64,000 bases of DNA from Citricoccus sp. K5 (lineage in GTDB: Bacteria; Actinomycetota; Actinomycetes; Actinomycetales; Micrococcaceae): NCBI RefSeq assembly GCF_902506195.1, contig NZ_LR732817.1:2302245-2366244 (forward strand), in the 5' to 3' direction. Below are positions 54,732 to 63,375 of the stretch, piece by piece. Both the position numbers and the translations under genes were made by a program. Every line of letters starts with the position of its first letter. Position 1 is the first letter of the stretch. The notes under the pieces were generated by a model. It was not told where the DNA came from. It worked only from the letters and a program-made list of their open reading frames with translations, and ran no database searches.

Positions 54732-55982
54732 CTAGGAGACCGGCATGCGGGCCCGGCCCAATCGCCGCCCCGCCACCGGCCATGTCCCGACGCCGGCCGT
54801 CACCGCTCGCTGCAGTCCCGGCCCCAGCGGGCGTTCAACCCACCGGTGCAGCAGCCACGCGGCACCCAGGATCGCGGCGAGGGTGAGGATGAGCACCACC
54901 TCGCGCGGCAGGTACGGCGAGAGCAGGAAGATCAGCCACCACCCCCACAGCTGGTGCAGGAGGTAGACCGGGTAGGTCAGCTGTCCGGCCAGGGTCATCC
55001 CCGGCACCCGGAGTGAGGCCAAGGGGGTCAGCACGATGAGCGCCACCAGGACGAACAGCCCGGCGACGATGGCCACGAAGGCCCAGAAGGGGTAGTCGTA
55101 GCCGGTGAGCTTGACAGTCTCGGCCTGTTGGACCCGGGCGGACCACAGGCTGCCGACACCCGCGTTCAGCACGAGGGCCGCCCACCGCAGCGGGGTATGG
55201 CCGAACTTGAACAGCAGGAACAGGGCCATCCCGCCGGCGAACAGGGCCGAGTACTGCGGGAAGAACACATGCTCCACCCAGTCGATGGGCTGGCCGGCCG
55301 CATGCAGGCCGAAGTACAGCGCATTGCCGAGGATCGGCCACGCGAAGGCGAACACGAGCACCCGTCCCACCGTCATACCGATGAGGGTGAACGCGAGGAT
55401 CCAGAGGTAGAACTTCATCTCCACCCACAGGGTCCAGTACACGCCGTCGATGTGCCCGACGCCGAGGCCGCCCTGGAACATCGTCAGGTTCGCCAGGATG
55501 TCCACCGGCGACCGCTGGGATCCCATCTCCGGCCAGAGGACGAAGGTCAGCGTGGCGGTGGCCAGCACCGCGACCCAGTAGGCCGGGTAGAGACGGCCCA
55601 CCCGGGAGCCGATGAACCTCGCCGGCGACTTCCCATAGGAGGAGAGCAGGATCACGAAGCCGGAGATGATGAAGAAGAGCTGGACGCCGAGCGCCCCGAC
55701 GGAGCTGAACTGGCTCAACCACGGCCATGCCTCGGCGGCCGGCTCCCCGTGGCGGCCCCAGTGCCCGTGGTGCCAGGCGGTCCAGTGGAAGAGCACCACG
55801 GCGAGGGCGGCGACCAGGCGGAGCCCGTCCAGCAGGGCGAGGCGGGGTCGGGGCCGATCAGCCGTCTGGTCCTGTGCCCGGTGACCAACCTGCTGATCTG
55901 CCTGCTGACCAACCTGTTGATCTGCCTGGTGACCAACCTGCTGGTCTACCTCGATCCGCGGCAGTTCCGTCGTCGCGACCAT
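54732..55982 (-). CDS. Acyltransferase-3 family membrane protein (OafA-like)
   Basis: A 416-residue membrane acyltransferase that typically acetylates cell-surface polysaccharide or glycolipid. The family start is at about residue 48 (LALLDGLRLVAALAVVLFHW, with the conserved His after it). Further motifs are LGVQLFFIISGFVILLS, SRVGRLYPAYWVAV and VYWTLWVEMKFYL; about ten hydrophobic helices follow. The C-terminal VYLLHQLWGWWLIF is also typical. The first 45 residues contain a repeated QQVGHQAD-type sequence from 24-bp DNA repeats. ATG 55982 has GGGAGGG upstream. The acceptor is unknown. It is next to rpoB by position, with no functional link obvious. Confidence 0.85.
   Translation of the reverse strand: MVATTELPRIEVDQQVGHQADQQVGQQADQQVGHRAQDQTADRPRPRLALLDGLRLVAALAVVLFHWTAWHHGHWGRHGEPAAEAWPWLSQFSSVGALGVQLFFIISGFVILLSSYGKSPARFIGSRVGRLYPAYWVAVLATATLTFVLWPEMGSQRSPVDILANLTMFQGGLGVGHIDGVYWTLWVEMKFYLWILAFTLIGMTVGRVLVFAFAWPILGNALYFGLHAAGQPIDWVEHVFFPQYSALFAGGMALFLLFKFGHTPLRWAALVLNAGVGSLWSARVQQAETVKLTGYDYPFWAFVAIVAGLFVLVALIVLTPLASLRVPGMTLAGQLTYPVYLLHQLWGWWLIFLLSPYLPREVVLILTLAAILGAAWLLHRWVERPLGPGLQRAVTAGVGTWPVAGRRLGRARMPVS
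55880..55951. repeat. 24-bp repeat (x3) in the acyltransferase gene
   Basis: Three copies of GGTGACCAACCTGCTGATCTGCCT type start at 55880, 55904 and 55928. They encode the repeated octapeptide DQQVGHQA near the N-terminus and keep the frame. Confidence 0.85.
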
Positions 55983-56168
55983 GGGTCGGCACCCTCCCTC
56001 ACGTACCGAGCCGCGCCGCGCTCTGGGTCCCATTCCCCGCGCGTCGGGCTCTGCTTGCATCCCGTCCTTAATGTTTTCGTTACCTTACGAACTCAGTCTG
56101 GGCGGTCACTGGGAATCCGATGAGAACGGGACGGGACCGGGGTTGTCTAACCGGGGTTAAAGCAGAAC

Positions 56169-56206
56169 GGCCCCACCCTCCCCGCACGAGCGGGTCGGAT
56201 GGGACC
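56169..56206 (-). terminator. Terminator of rplJ-rplL
   Basis: GGCCCCACCC (56169-56178) pairs with GGATGGGACC (56197-56206) using two wobble pairs, with an inner CCCGC/GCGGG stem. On the minus-strand transcript GTTCTGCTTT follows. It lies about 40 bp past rplL. Confidence 0.55.
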
Positions 56207-56244
56207 GGACTGACAGAGACGAACAGCGGCTCAAGCCGCCGTCA

Positions 56245-56628
56245 TCACTTGAGGGTGACGGTGGCGCCGGCGCCCTCAAGGGTCTCCTTGGCCTTGTCGG
56301 CAGTCTCCTTGTTGACGCCCTCCAGGACGGCCTTCGGAGCGGAGTCGACGAGGTCCTTGGCTTCCTTCAGACCCAGCGAGGTCAGTGCGCGGACCTCCTT
56401 GATGACGCCGATCTTCTTGTCGCCGGCGGCCTCGAGGACCACGTCGAACTCGGACTGCTCTTCCTCGGCCTCAGCGGCAGCGGCAGCCGGAGCGGCGCCG
56501 GCAGCGGCGACCGGAGCGGCAGCGGTCACTTCGAACTTCTCTTCGAAGGCCTTGACGAACTCGGACAGCTCGATGAGGGACAGCTCGGAGAAGGCCTCGA
56601 GCAGCTCTTCAGTGGACAGCTTAGCCAT
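56245..56628 (-). CDS. rplL: 50S ribosomal protein L7/L12
   Basis: A 127-residue stalk protein. The N-terminal dimerisation domain ([29 protein letters not shown]), an Ala/Pro/Gly-rich hinge and the C-terminal domain ([38 protein letters not shown] ... [15 protein letters not shown]) are normal. It recruits elongation-factor GTPases. It lies 87 bp after rplJ and precedes a hairpin terminator. Confidence 0.98.
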   Translation of the reverse strand: MAKLSTEELLEAFSELSLIELSEFVKAFEEKFEVTAAAPVAAAGAAPAAAAAEAEEEQSEFDVVLEAAGDKKIGVIKEVRALTSLGLKEAKDLVDSAPKAVLEGVNKETADKAKETLEGAGATVTLK

Positions 56629-56715
56629 GGTGGGCTCCTTTACTTCCGTGTGATCACGGATGAGTTTTCACGGATGTGATGGTGTGGGGTGGCCGCAAGA
56701 GCGACCGGGGTGGTG

Positions 56716-57261
56716 TTACTCGGCGGCCGGCGCAGCTGCGCCACCCTGCTCCTCGACCTTCGCGCGCAGGGCGTCCACGGTGCGGACTGCCTGCGAGAGG
56801 GGGGCCTGGAACATGTAGGCGGCCTTGTACAGGTTGCCCTTCATGGCACCTGCCAGCTTGGCCAGCAGAACCTCGCGGGACTCAAGGTCCGCCAGCTTCT
56901 TCATGCCGGTCTCATCGAGGAACTGGCCCTCCATGTAGCCGCCCTTGACGACCAGGGCCTCGTGGTCCTTGGCAAAGTCACGCATCGCCTTGGCTGCGTC
57001 CACCGGATCACCGGAGACGAAGGCAATAGCGGACGGGCCGGTCATCTTGCCCTTGAAGGCATCGACGCCGGCCTGATCGGCCGCAATCTCGGTCAGCGTG
57101 TTCTTCACCACGGCGTAGGTCGCATTCTCACCGAGTGCACGGCGGAGCTGCTTGAGCTCGGCCACGGTGAGACCACGGTACTCCGTCAATACTGCTGCGG
57201 TGGAGGTGCGGAAGAGTTCCGCCAGCTCCGCCACAACAGCGTTCTTTTCAGACGTCGCCAT
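56716..57261 (-). CDS. rplJ: 50S ribosomal protein L10
   Basis: A 181-residue L10. Conserved parts are [42 protein letters not shown] and [13 protein letters not shown]. It carries the L7/L12 dimers on its C-terminal helix and represses its own operon by binding the leader RNA. ATG 57261 has GGAGTG upstream. The protein continues with an Ala-rich end typical of actinobacteria. rplK and rplA, usually immediately upstream, are absent. Confidence 0.98.
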   Translation of the reverse strand: MATSEKNAVVAELAELFRTSTAAVLTEYRGLTVAELKQLRRALGENATYAVVKNTLTEIAADQAGVDAFKGKMTGPSAIAFVSGDPVDAAKAMRDFAKDHEALVVKGGYMEGQFLDETGMKKLADLESREVLLAKLAGAMKGNLYKAAYMFQAPLSQAVRTVDALRAKVEEQGGAAAPAAE

Positions 57262-57485
57262 GGCACTCCTTCCATTGCTGTGGGGCCGGTACCCCCTGAC
57301 AATGAAAAACGCCCCGTGCAGGTGCACAGGGCGTGGCGTTGACGTCACGGCGGACCTGGGTCCAACCATCCTTCAAGCGTTGCTCGGTTTCACCTGCGCA
57401 GGTCGCCTCCATCGGGAGAGCTTTACGGACGGGCATCCAGAGGTTCAGGGAACATCCGGGTACCTGCCGACCGGCGGTCTTTGGT
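57262..57485 (-). ncRNA. L10 leader (autoregulatory 5' UTR of rplJ-rplL)
   Basis: The rplJ 5' UTR from the predicted start near 57485 is about 220 nt and strongly structured. It contains GGAGGCGACCTGCGCAGGTG then GAAACCGAGCAACG, resembling the kink-turn and loop bound by L10 in the family leader, and ends with a terminator-like hairpin (57304-57334). By family analogy, free L10 should bind it and favour termination. The call rests on position plus these motifs, not on a covariance search. Confidence 0.65.
57304..57334 (-). terminator. Intrinsic terminator / attenuator in the rplJ leader
   Basis: On the transcript ACGCCCTGTGCA pairs with TGCACGGGGCGT and is followed at once by TTTTT, the clearest U-tract in the window. 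It lies 43 bp upstream of the rplJ start and is the probable switch point of the L10 leader. Confidence 0.75.
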
Positions 57486-57492
57486 GCAATCG

Positions 57493-57522
57493 ATCTTAGG
57501 CCCGACGCCGGCCAATCACCAA
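57493..57522 (-). promoter_or_regulatory. Predicted promoter of rplJ-rplL
   Basis: Minus-strand TTGGTG (57522-57517), 18 bp, then TAAGAT (57498-57493), the same -10 as for rplN. The 5' UTR would be about 225 nt, enough for the L10 leader. Confidence 0.5.
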
Positions 57523-57565
57523 ATCGGCGAGCGTCCGGCAAGAGACCGGCAAGTCGGCGGACCGG

Positions 57566-57589
57566 CAGATCGACAGATCGACAGATCGA
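57566..57589. repeat. 8-bp tandem repeat CAGATCGA (x3)
   Basis: Three exact copies of CAGATCGA between the LacI gene end and the rplJ promoter. It is short and may be a chance or slippage product. Confidence 0.7.
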
Positions 57590-57604
57590 CAGAACAGCCA
57601 ACCC

Positions 57605-58666
57605 TCACCGGCGCACCGCAGACAGGATGGGGGCCGATGAGGGGGAGGGGGATGTGGACGCCGGACCGGTCGAGCCGCGGACCTGCAGCCCAGAGGCCAA
57701 CCGGAGCTGGCGCACGGTCCTCTCCCCCGCCATGCGGGCCAGCAACAGGTCCACGGCCGCCCGGCCGGCCTGCTCCACCGGCGCGTCCACACAGGTCAGG
57801 CCCGAATGCACGAAGTCGGAGCCATAGGTGTTGTCGTAGCCGACCACGGAGACATCCCCCGGGACGTCCACACCGTTGGAGATCAGGTGCCGGAGGATGC
57901 CGACGGCCAGTTGGTCGTTGTAGCCGATGATGGCGGTCGGCCTTCGCGCCCAGGCTAAGGCAGCCGCTGCGGCCCCCTGGCCGATCAGCGGTTTGAACGG
58001 CCCCGTGGTGATCAACTCGATCCCCAAGGCCTGGGCCACCTCGTCCTGGGCCTTCTGGCGCAGGACGTTGCTCCACGCATTGTGCGGCCCCGCGCAGTAC
58101 ACGATTTTCCGGTGCCCCAAGGCATGCAGGTGTTCGATCAGATGCCGGCTGGAATCGGCGTCCCCGGCAACCACCGAGCTGATGCCCGCCACCTCCCGGT
58201 TGAACAGCACCAGGGGCCGACGCCGTGCCATCTCCCGCAGCTCGGCATCAGAGGTCCAGCGGGCCGCGGCGACCACACCGTTCGCATCCCCGGTCAACCG
58301 CTCCAGGTGCGTCCGCTCCATGGTGGCGGACTCCTCGGCATCCCCCAAGGTCACGAGATAGCCCGCCGAACGCGCCTGGCTGACGGCGCCTTTGACCAGG
58401 TCCGAGAAGAAGGGGTTGGCCAGGTCCTGCACCAGGAGGTTCACCGCGCGAGAGGCAGGAGCCGGGGTCACGGCCGCTGCACGCGGGGGCTCACGCCGGT
58501 ATCCGAGCCGGGCGGCCGCATCCATGACCCGCTCCACGGTCTGGAAGTTCACCCGGTCGGGCCGCGTGAACGCACGGGATGCCGTGGACGGGGCCACACC
58601 GGCCGCCCGGGCCACGTCTTCAAGGCGAACCCTCGCCGCAGCGGCGTCGTCCCGTTCAACATCCAT
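57605..58666 (-). CDS. LacI-family transcriptional regulator
   Basis: A 353-residue repressor. The helix-turn-helix (VRLEDVARAAGVAPSTASRAFTRPDRVNFQTVERVMDAAARLGY, residues 13-56) is textbook LacI. The periplasmic-binding-protein-like domain follows (NLLVQDLANPFFSDLVKGAV, then IIGYNDQLAVGILRHL and VSVVGYDNTYG), which senses a small ligand. The C-terminal tail is Ser/Pro-rich. It is divergent from tctC across a 341-bp gap that has a GTTGTCAAC palindrome and spaced TGGCAATC repeats, likely operators. It probably controls the adjacent transporter. Confidence 0.9.
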   Translation of the reverse strand: MDVERDDAAAARVRLEDVARAAGVAPSTASRAFTRPDRVNFQTVERVMDAAARLGYRREPPRAAAVTPAPASRAVNLLVQDLANPFFSDLVKGAVSQARSAGYLVTLGDAEESATMERTHLERLTGDANGVVAAARWTSDAELREMARRRPLVLFNREVAGISSVVAGDADSSRHLIEHLHALGHRKIVYCAGPHNAWSNVLRQKAQDEVAQALGIELITTGPFKPLIGQGAAAAALAWARRPTAIIGYNDQLAVGILRHLISNGVDVPGDVSVVGYDNTYGSDFVHSGLTCVDAPVEQAGRAAVDLLLARMAGERTVRQLRLASGLQVRGSTGPASTSPSPSSAPILSAVRR

Positions 58667-58669
58667 GGT

Positions 58670-58678
58670 GTTGTCAAC
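58670..58678. promoter_or_regulatory. Candidate LacI operator (palindrome)
   Basis: GTTGTCAAC is a perfect 9-bp palindrome right before the lacI start codon, where autorepressor binding would block initiation. A known LacI consensus has a central CG, which this lacks. Confidence 0.35.
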
Positions 58679-58859
58679 TTTTCGCGTGAGGTGGAGGGTG
58701 CCGTCATCGTCTCATCCGGGGCCGAGGCCACCGACTGGACATGCAGGATCTTTCCACTCTTTGCCGTGATTCGTCCAGCATGAGTTTTTCGCCGATCCGC
58801 GTCATGGCGGGCTCAGCAGGACAGAATCCATGTCGCCGTCGTCTCATTTCCGCAATTTT

Positions 58860-58878
58860 TGGCAATCTACTGGCAATC
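58860..58878. repeat. Direct repeat TGGCAATC, 11 bp apart
   Basis: TGGCAATC occurs at 58860-58867 and 58871-58878, one helical turn apart, in the tctC upstream region. This spacing suits a protein binding the same DNA face twice. Confidence 0.5.
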
Positions 58879-59007
58879 ACTTTCGGTTCATGCCATTGTT
58901 CTATTCACCCTGACCGATGTGAGCGTCATCACCGCCCACGCCGAGGGCACATCACCGCATCCGTCTTAGCCCGAGTTATCCCCGAGTTATCCCCCAAGGA
59001 GCCGGAC

Positions 59008-59994
59008 ATGAAACAACGCACCCTGATGACTTCCGCGGCCACCCTGGCCGCCGCCGGACTGCTGCTGTCCGGTTGCGCCTCGAACTCCGGAGGCGGAGGC
59101 GGAGGCGACGAGTTCCCGACCGAGGACGTCCGTCTCGTCGTGCCCTGGGCCGCCGGCGGCTCCGGCGACCTCTCCGCTCGCACCCTGGCCCCGCTGCTCG
59201 AGGACGAGCTCGGCGTCAGCGTCATCGTGGAGAACCGCCCGGGAGCGAACGGCTCCGTCGGCTACAACTGGCTCAAGGAGCAGGAGCCGGATGGCTACAA
59301 CCTCTCCATGCTGGGCGCAGAGGTGGCCACCCTCCAGTTCATGGACTATGACATCGCACCGGCCGACTACGCCTTCCTCGGCAAGATCCTCGAGGGCCCC
59401 GGCGCGATCGCCGTCAAGGCTGACAGCCCCTACGAGACCCTGCAGGACCTGATCGATGCCGCGAAGGCGGCTCCGGGCGAGATCACCTACTCCTCCCCCG
59501 GCGTCGGATCCGTGTGGGACAACCCCGCCCAGGGCTTCCAGGAGTTGGCCGGCATCGAGCTGACCAACGTGCCCTATGACGGCTCCGCCCCCTCGATCGC
59601 CGCCGCGGCGGCCGGTGACGTGGATTTCTCCATCGACGCCATGGGCTCCCAGAAGGCCCAGGTGGACGGCGGCGAGCTGCGCTACCTGGCCGTCCTGGCG
59701 GAGGAGCGCGTGGAGGACTTCCCGGACGTGCCCACGGCGGCCGAGCAGGGCGTCGACCTGCAGAACGCCTCCTTCACGGGCCTGATGGCTCCTGCCGGAA
59801 CCCCGGACGACGTCGTCCAGACCCTCTCGGACGCCATCGTGGCGGCCACGGAGGACGAGGACTACCAGTCCGTCATCGAGCAGTCCAACCTGGTCCCCGT
59901 CTCCGTTCCGGCCGGGGAGTTCACCGAGTTCATCCAGGCCGAGGAAGAGCGCTACGGCCCGTGGATCGAACTCGCGAAGTCCAAGCAGGGCTAA
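59008..59994 (+). CDS. tctC: TctC-type solute-binding lipoprotein
   Basis: A 328-residue extracellular binding protein of the tripartite tricarboxylate transporter (TTT) family. A type II signal ends in LSGC (cysteine near residue 22). The mature part has VRLVVPWAAGGSGDLSARTLAPLLEDELGVSVIVENRPGANG, the classic TctC start that wraps the dicarboxylate, and FPDVPTAAEQGVD near residue 245. A Gly-rich linker (NSGGGGGG) follows the lipobox. ATG 59008 has AAGGAG eight bases upstream. It is the first gene of tctC-tctB-tctA; the ligand cannot be read from the sequence. Confidence 0.93.
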   Translation: MKQRTLMTSAATLAAAGLLLSGCASNSGGGGGGDEFPTEDVRLVVPWAAGGSGDLSARTLAPLLEDELGVSVIVENRPGANGSVGYNWLKEQEPDGYNLSMLGAEVATLQFMDYDIAPADYAFLGKILEGPGAIAVKADSPYETLQDLIDAAKAAPGEITYSSPGVGSVWDNPAQGFQELAGIELTNVPYDGSAPSIAAAAAGDVDFSIDAMGSQKAQVDGGELRYLAVLAEERVEDFPDVPTAAEQGVDLQNASFTGLMAPAGTPDDVVQTLSDAIVAATEDEDYQSVIEQSNLVPVSVPAGEFTEFIQAEEERYGPWIELAKSKQG

Positions 59995-59996
59995 TC

Positions 59997-60539
59997 GTGT
60001 CCTCGACTGACACGTCTGGATCCTCGACCGATTCTTCTGCCGTGACCGCTGAGCGTCCGGGTGATCATCCGGAGGACCTGGTCCTGCTGAAGAACCTGCC
60101 GTACCGGCTGCGCGAATTGATTCCCGTGGCCGCGTCGGTCGGCCTGGGGATCACGATCCTCGTCCTGGTCGGTGGCATCACCGACCGGGGCGGGGACGCC
60201 CTGGGCCCACGGTTCTGGCCAACCATGCTCGCCTGGGCCCTGATCGGGCTCGGCGTCCTGCTGGTGTTCACGAACGTCCTGCGCGGGGTCCGACCCTCGG
60301 ACATCCCGGAGGACATGAACTGGACCGGGATCGGCCGGATGCTCGCGACCTTCGCCGTGCTGATCGGCTACCTGCTGCTCTTCAACGTTCTGCAGTTCTG
60401 GCTGATCACCATGGTCGTCACCGTGGTGCTGCTCTTGCTCTACGGCATCCGGAACTGGAAGGTCCTCGTCTTCCTCCCGATCATCATCGGTGCCCTGCTG
60501 CACCTCTTGTTCATCGTCCTCTTGAAGGTGCCCCTGTGA
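59997..60539 (+). CDS. tctB: TctB-type small membrane subunit
   Basis: A 180-residue membrane protein with four hydrophobic helices (about residues 42-60, 73-97, 118-138 and 145-178) after a Ser/Thr-rich N-terminus. GALGPRFWPTMLAWALIGLGVLLVF matches TctB signatures. It is the small subunit of the TTT system. It starts with GTG 59997, three bases after the tctC stop, and overlaps tctA (GTGA). Confidence 0.9.
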   Translation: MSSTDTSGSSTDSSAVTAERPGDHPEDLVLLKNLPYRLRELIPVAASVGLGITILVLVGGITDRGGDALGPRFWPTMLAWALIGLGVLLVFTNVLRGVRPSDIPEDMNWTGIGRMLATFAVLIGYLLLFNVLQFWLITMVVTVVLLLLYGIRNWKVLVFLPIIIGALLHLLFIVLLKVPL

Positions 60540-62128
60540 TCCCCGAACTCCTTCTCCAGCTGCCGCAGCTGCCTCACCTACCGCAACTGCCCCTGCCCAT
60601 CGCGGCGAACGCCGTCACCGACGGCATCGGCGTGGTCCTGCAGTGGGACACCCTGCTGTACATCGGCCTGGGCATGCTCGTGGGCATGCTGGTCGGCGCA
60701 TTCCCCGGCGTCACGGCCACCATGGCCGTGGCCCTGGCCTCCGGTTTCACCCTGACCATGGATCCCATCCAGGGCCTCGCCGTGCTGCTGACGATCTACG
60801 TGGCCGCGCAGTTCGGCGACCGGGTACCGGCCATCCTCATCAACACCCCCGGTACCCCGGCTTCGATCGCAACCACCTTCGACGGCTACCCCCTGGCAAA
60901 GCAGGGCAAGGCGGGCCTGGCGATGACCGCCTCCGCCTTCGGCTCCGCGTTCGGCATGATCATCGGCATCATCGTGCTCTCGCTGTTCGCCATCCCCCTG
61001 GCCGGACTCGCACGCCAGTTCGGGCCGCCGGAGATGTTCGCCCTCGTGGTCTTCGGCCTGACGATGATGATCGGGGTCTCCTCCGGCCGCATCTTCAAGG
61101 GCCTGGTCGCTGGCGGTTTCGGCCTGCTGCTGGCCACCGTGGGCCGTGATCCGATCACCGGCGACCAGCGCTTCACCCTGGGAATCCTGGAACTCAACGG
61201 CGGAGTGCCCTTCATCCCGGTGATCATCGGCCTGTTCGGTGTGGCCGAGGTCCTCAACCAGATGGTCACCCACCGCCGCAACGCGGTCCAGGACAAGCCC
61301 ATCAGCCAGATGGGGCAGTGGATGCCGGACCGGGCGATGTTCCGCCGGCTGCTCAAGCCCATGAGCATCGGCGCCGGCACCGGCTCCGTCGTCGGCCTGG
61401 TCCCGGCAGTCGGCGGGGACATCGCCGGCATCATCGCCTGGGACAACGCCAAACGCCTCTCCAAGCGCAAGGAGGAGTTCGGCAAGGGCTCCATCGAGGG
61501 CCTCACGTCCGCTGACACCTCCTCCACCGCCACCCTCGGCGGCTCCGTCACCACCACCATGGCCCTGGGCGTGCCGGGCGACTCGGTCATGGCCGTCCTC
61601 ATCGGCTCCATGATGATCTGGGGCATCCAGCCGGGCCCGGCCCTGTTCACCAACGATCCCTCGCTGGTCTACACCCTGGCAACGATCCTGCTGGTGGCCA
61701 CCGTGCTCTCGCTGGGTCTGTCCCTGGTCCGCATGAAGTCGATGGTGAAACTGCTGGAACTGAAGAACCAGTACCTCTGGATCATCATCCTGGTGTTCTG
61801 CATGGTCGGCACCTACTCCATCAGCAACTCCGTCTTCGACGTCTTCGTCATGCTGATCATGGGAGTGATCGGGCTGTTCATGCTCCGCTTCGGCTTCCCC
61901 GCCGGGCCAGCTGTACTCGGCCTGATCCTCGGTCCCCTCGCGGAATCCAACCTGCGGCGCACCCTGATCGGGGACGGCTGGGCCGGATTCCTCAGCAGCC
62001 CCATCGCCCTGGTCCTCTTCGCCGTCTCGGCCGCAGCACTCCTGCTGCCCCCGCTGCGCCAGATGCGCCTGCGCCGCAAGCAGGCCCTGAAGGGCAAGGA
62101 CGAGGGACTGTCCGTCCTGATCCCCTGA
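60536..62128 (+). CDS. tctA: TctA-type large membrane subunit
   Basis: A 530-residue, about twelve-helix permease. Conserved TctA blocks are visible: GAFPGVTATMAVALASGFTLTM near residue 58, and NTPGTPASIATTFDGYPLAKQGKAGLAM near residue 100. GTGSVVGLVPAVGGDIAGIIAWDNAKRLSK is present near residue 282. It starts with GTG 60536, overlapping tctB (GTGA), with GAAGGTG upstream. The N-terminal 20 residues are Leu/Pro-rich and repetitive (QLPQLPHLPQLP). A perfect hairpin follows the stop. Confidence 0.95.
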   Translation: MIPELLLQLPQLPHLPQLPLPIAANAVTDGIGVVLQWDTLLYIGLGMLVGMLVGAFPGVTATMAVALASGFTLTMDPIQGLAVLLTIYVAAQFGDRVPAILINTPGTPASIATTFDGYPLAKQGKAGLAMTASAFGSAFGMIIGIIVLSLFAIPLAGLARQFGPPEMFALVVFGLTMMIGVSSGRIFKGLVAGGFGLLLATVGRDPITGDQRFTLGILELNGGVPFIPVIIGLFGVAEVLNQMVTHRRNAVQDKPISQMGQWMPDRAMFRRLLKPMSIGAGTGSVVGLVPAVGGDIAGIIAWDNAKRLSKRKEEFGKGSIEGLTSADTSSTATLGGSVTTTMALGVPGDSVMAVLIGSMMIWGIQPGPALFTNDPSLVYTLATILLVATVLSLGLSLVRMKSMVKLLELKNQYLWIIILVFCMVGTYSISNSVFDVFVMLIMGVIGLFMLRFGFPAGPAVLGLILGPLAESNLRRTLIGDGWAGFLSSPIALVLFAVSAAALLLPPLRQMRLRRKQALKGKDEGLSVLIP

Positions 62129-62171
62129 CGGGGGTCTCCACCGCCGGTACCACCGGCACCACCAACGACGG

Positions 62172-62203
62172 CGGCGCCCCCTTCCCGAAGGAAGGGGGCG
62201 CCG
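62172..62203. terminator. Bidirectional terminator after tctA
   Basis: GGCGCCCCCTTCC (62173-62185) pairs perfectly with 62190-62202 across a CGAA tetraloop; an extra C-G pair extends it. It lies 44 bp past the tctA stop and 33 bp before the convergent oxidoreductase end, so it can serve both. Confidence 0.8.
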
Positions 62204-62235
62204 TTGCCTGTCGTCACCTCAGTGAGCTGAGCGAC

Positions 62236-63375
62236 TCAGAAGATGACCGGCTTGCCGGTGCGGGAGGATTCATACACCGCCAGCAGGATGCGCAGGGACT
62301 TCGTGGCCTCCTCGCCCGTCACGGCGGGGGTGCCGCCGGTGCGGACGGCGTCCACGAAGTCGGCCACCTGGGCCCGGTGCCACGGGATCAGGGCACCGTT
62401 GATGGTGGCCAGGTCCACGTTGGGATTGAGCGAGGACGGCCAGGTCTCCTGGGCACCGACGCTGTCCCCGGCCGCCCAGATGTCCACCCGGCCGTCAGTG
62501 CCCTCCGGGAACTCGGTCACCTGCGCGGTGGCGCCCGTGGAACCGGTGACGCGGACCTGGACGCCCAGTGACGGGGTGACGGCGGTGGACGCCTGCACGG
62601 TGGCGATGGCCCCGGAGGCGAACCGCAGGGTCGCCACGGCCGAGTCCTCGACCTCGATGTGGTCGCCGTGCACGTAGGTCGCCACGTGCCCGTGTACCTC
62701 GACCACCTCGCCCATGAACCACTGGAGCAGGTCGATGTAGTGGATGCCCTGGGTCATCAGCACCCCGCCGCCGTCCGAGGCCCAGGTGCCCCTCCAGTCG
62801 GTGGCGGAGTAGTACTCGGGTTCCCGGTGCAGCAACACGGAACAGTGGCCGAGAATCGGGTCGCCCAGCGTCCCGTCGTCGATGGCCGCCCGGATCCGCT
62901 GGGCGGCGGGCCAGAACCGGCGCTGGAACAGCACGCCGAAAGTCACGGCGGCCTCACGGCAGGCGGCCACCATCCGCTCGGCGGCAGCGAGGTCGATCGC
63001 GATGGGCTTCTCGCACAGCACATGCACACGCGCGGCGGCGGCCTCCGTCACGACGGCCTCGTGGGTGGGGTGCGGGGTGCACACCGAGATCAGGTCGATC
63101 CCTCGTCCGTCCGCGCCGCGCCAGGCCAACAGGTCCGTGACGGAGCCGAAGGCGTGCTCGATCCCATTCGCCGCCGCAACCTGCCCGGCCCGCTCGGCGT
63201 CGATGTCACACACGGCCACCACCTCGACGTCCTGCAGGGCACGGTACGCCTCCAGGTGGTTGCGGAAGATCGCACCGCCTCCGGCGATGCCGACGCGCAG
63301 AGTGCGGACGGCCGACTCGGCGGTGGTTTCAGTGGCGGCGGGTCCAGTGCTGGTCTCGGTTCCAGTGACGCTCAT
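62236..63375 (-). CDS. Gfo/Idh/MocA-family oxidoreductase
   Basis: A 379-residue NAD(P)-dependent dehydrogenase. The Rossmann GIAGGGAIFRNHLEAYRAL (about residues 29-47) and the EKP motif VLCEKPIAIDLAAAERMV (about residue 121) are diagnostic. GGGVLMTQGIHYIDLLQWFMG near residue 205 carries the catalytic His region. Relatives oxidise sugars, inositols or their acid derivatives. The first 25 residues are Thr/Ser/Glu-rich. Its ATG overlaps the flavoprotein stop by 4 bp, so they are one operon; it is convergent to tctA. The substrate is unknown. Confidence 0.87.
   Translation of the reverse strand: MSVTGTETSTGPAATETTAESAVRTLRVGIAGGGAIFRNHLEAYRALQDVEVVAVCDIDAERAGQVAAANGIEHAFGSVTDLLAWRGADGRGIDLISVCTPHPTHEAVVTEAAAARVHVLCEKPIAIDLAAAERMVAACREAAVTFGVLFQRRFWPAAQRIRAAIDDGTLGDPILGHCSVLLHREPEYYSATDWRGTWASDGGGVLMTQGIHYIDLLQWFMGEVVEVHGHVATYVHGDHIEVEDSAVATLRFASGAIATVQASTAVTPSLGVQVRVTGSTGATAQVTEFPEGTDGRVDIWAAGDSVGAQETWPSSLNPNVDLATINGALIPWHRAQVADFVDAVRTGGTPAVTGEEATKSLRILLAVYESSRTGKPVIF

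Larger units (their letters stand above)
58667..59007. other. lacI-tctC intergenic control region
   Basis: This 341-bp divergent gap contains GTTGTCAAC (58670-58678), a perfect palindrome 3 bp upstream of the lacI start codon, and two TGGCAATC words 11 bp apart (58860 and 58871). The middle is comparatively A+T-rich. No convincing -35/-10 pair was found for tctC; AAGGAG precedes its start. Confidence 0.5.

Noticed and set aside
57436-57604. Search for rplK, rplA, secE or nusG upstream of rplJ
   Set aside because: No such frames exist there; the next gene is the LacI-family regulator.
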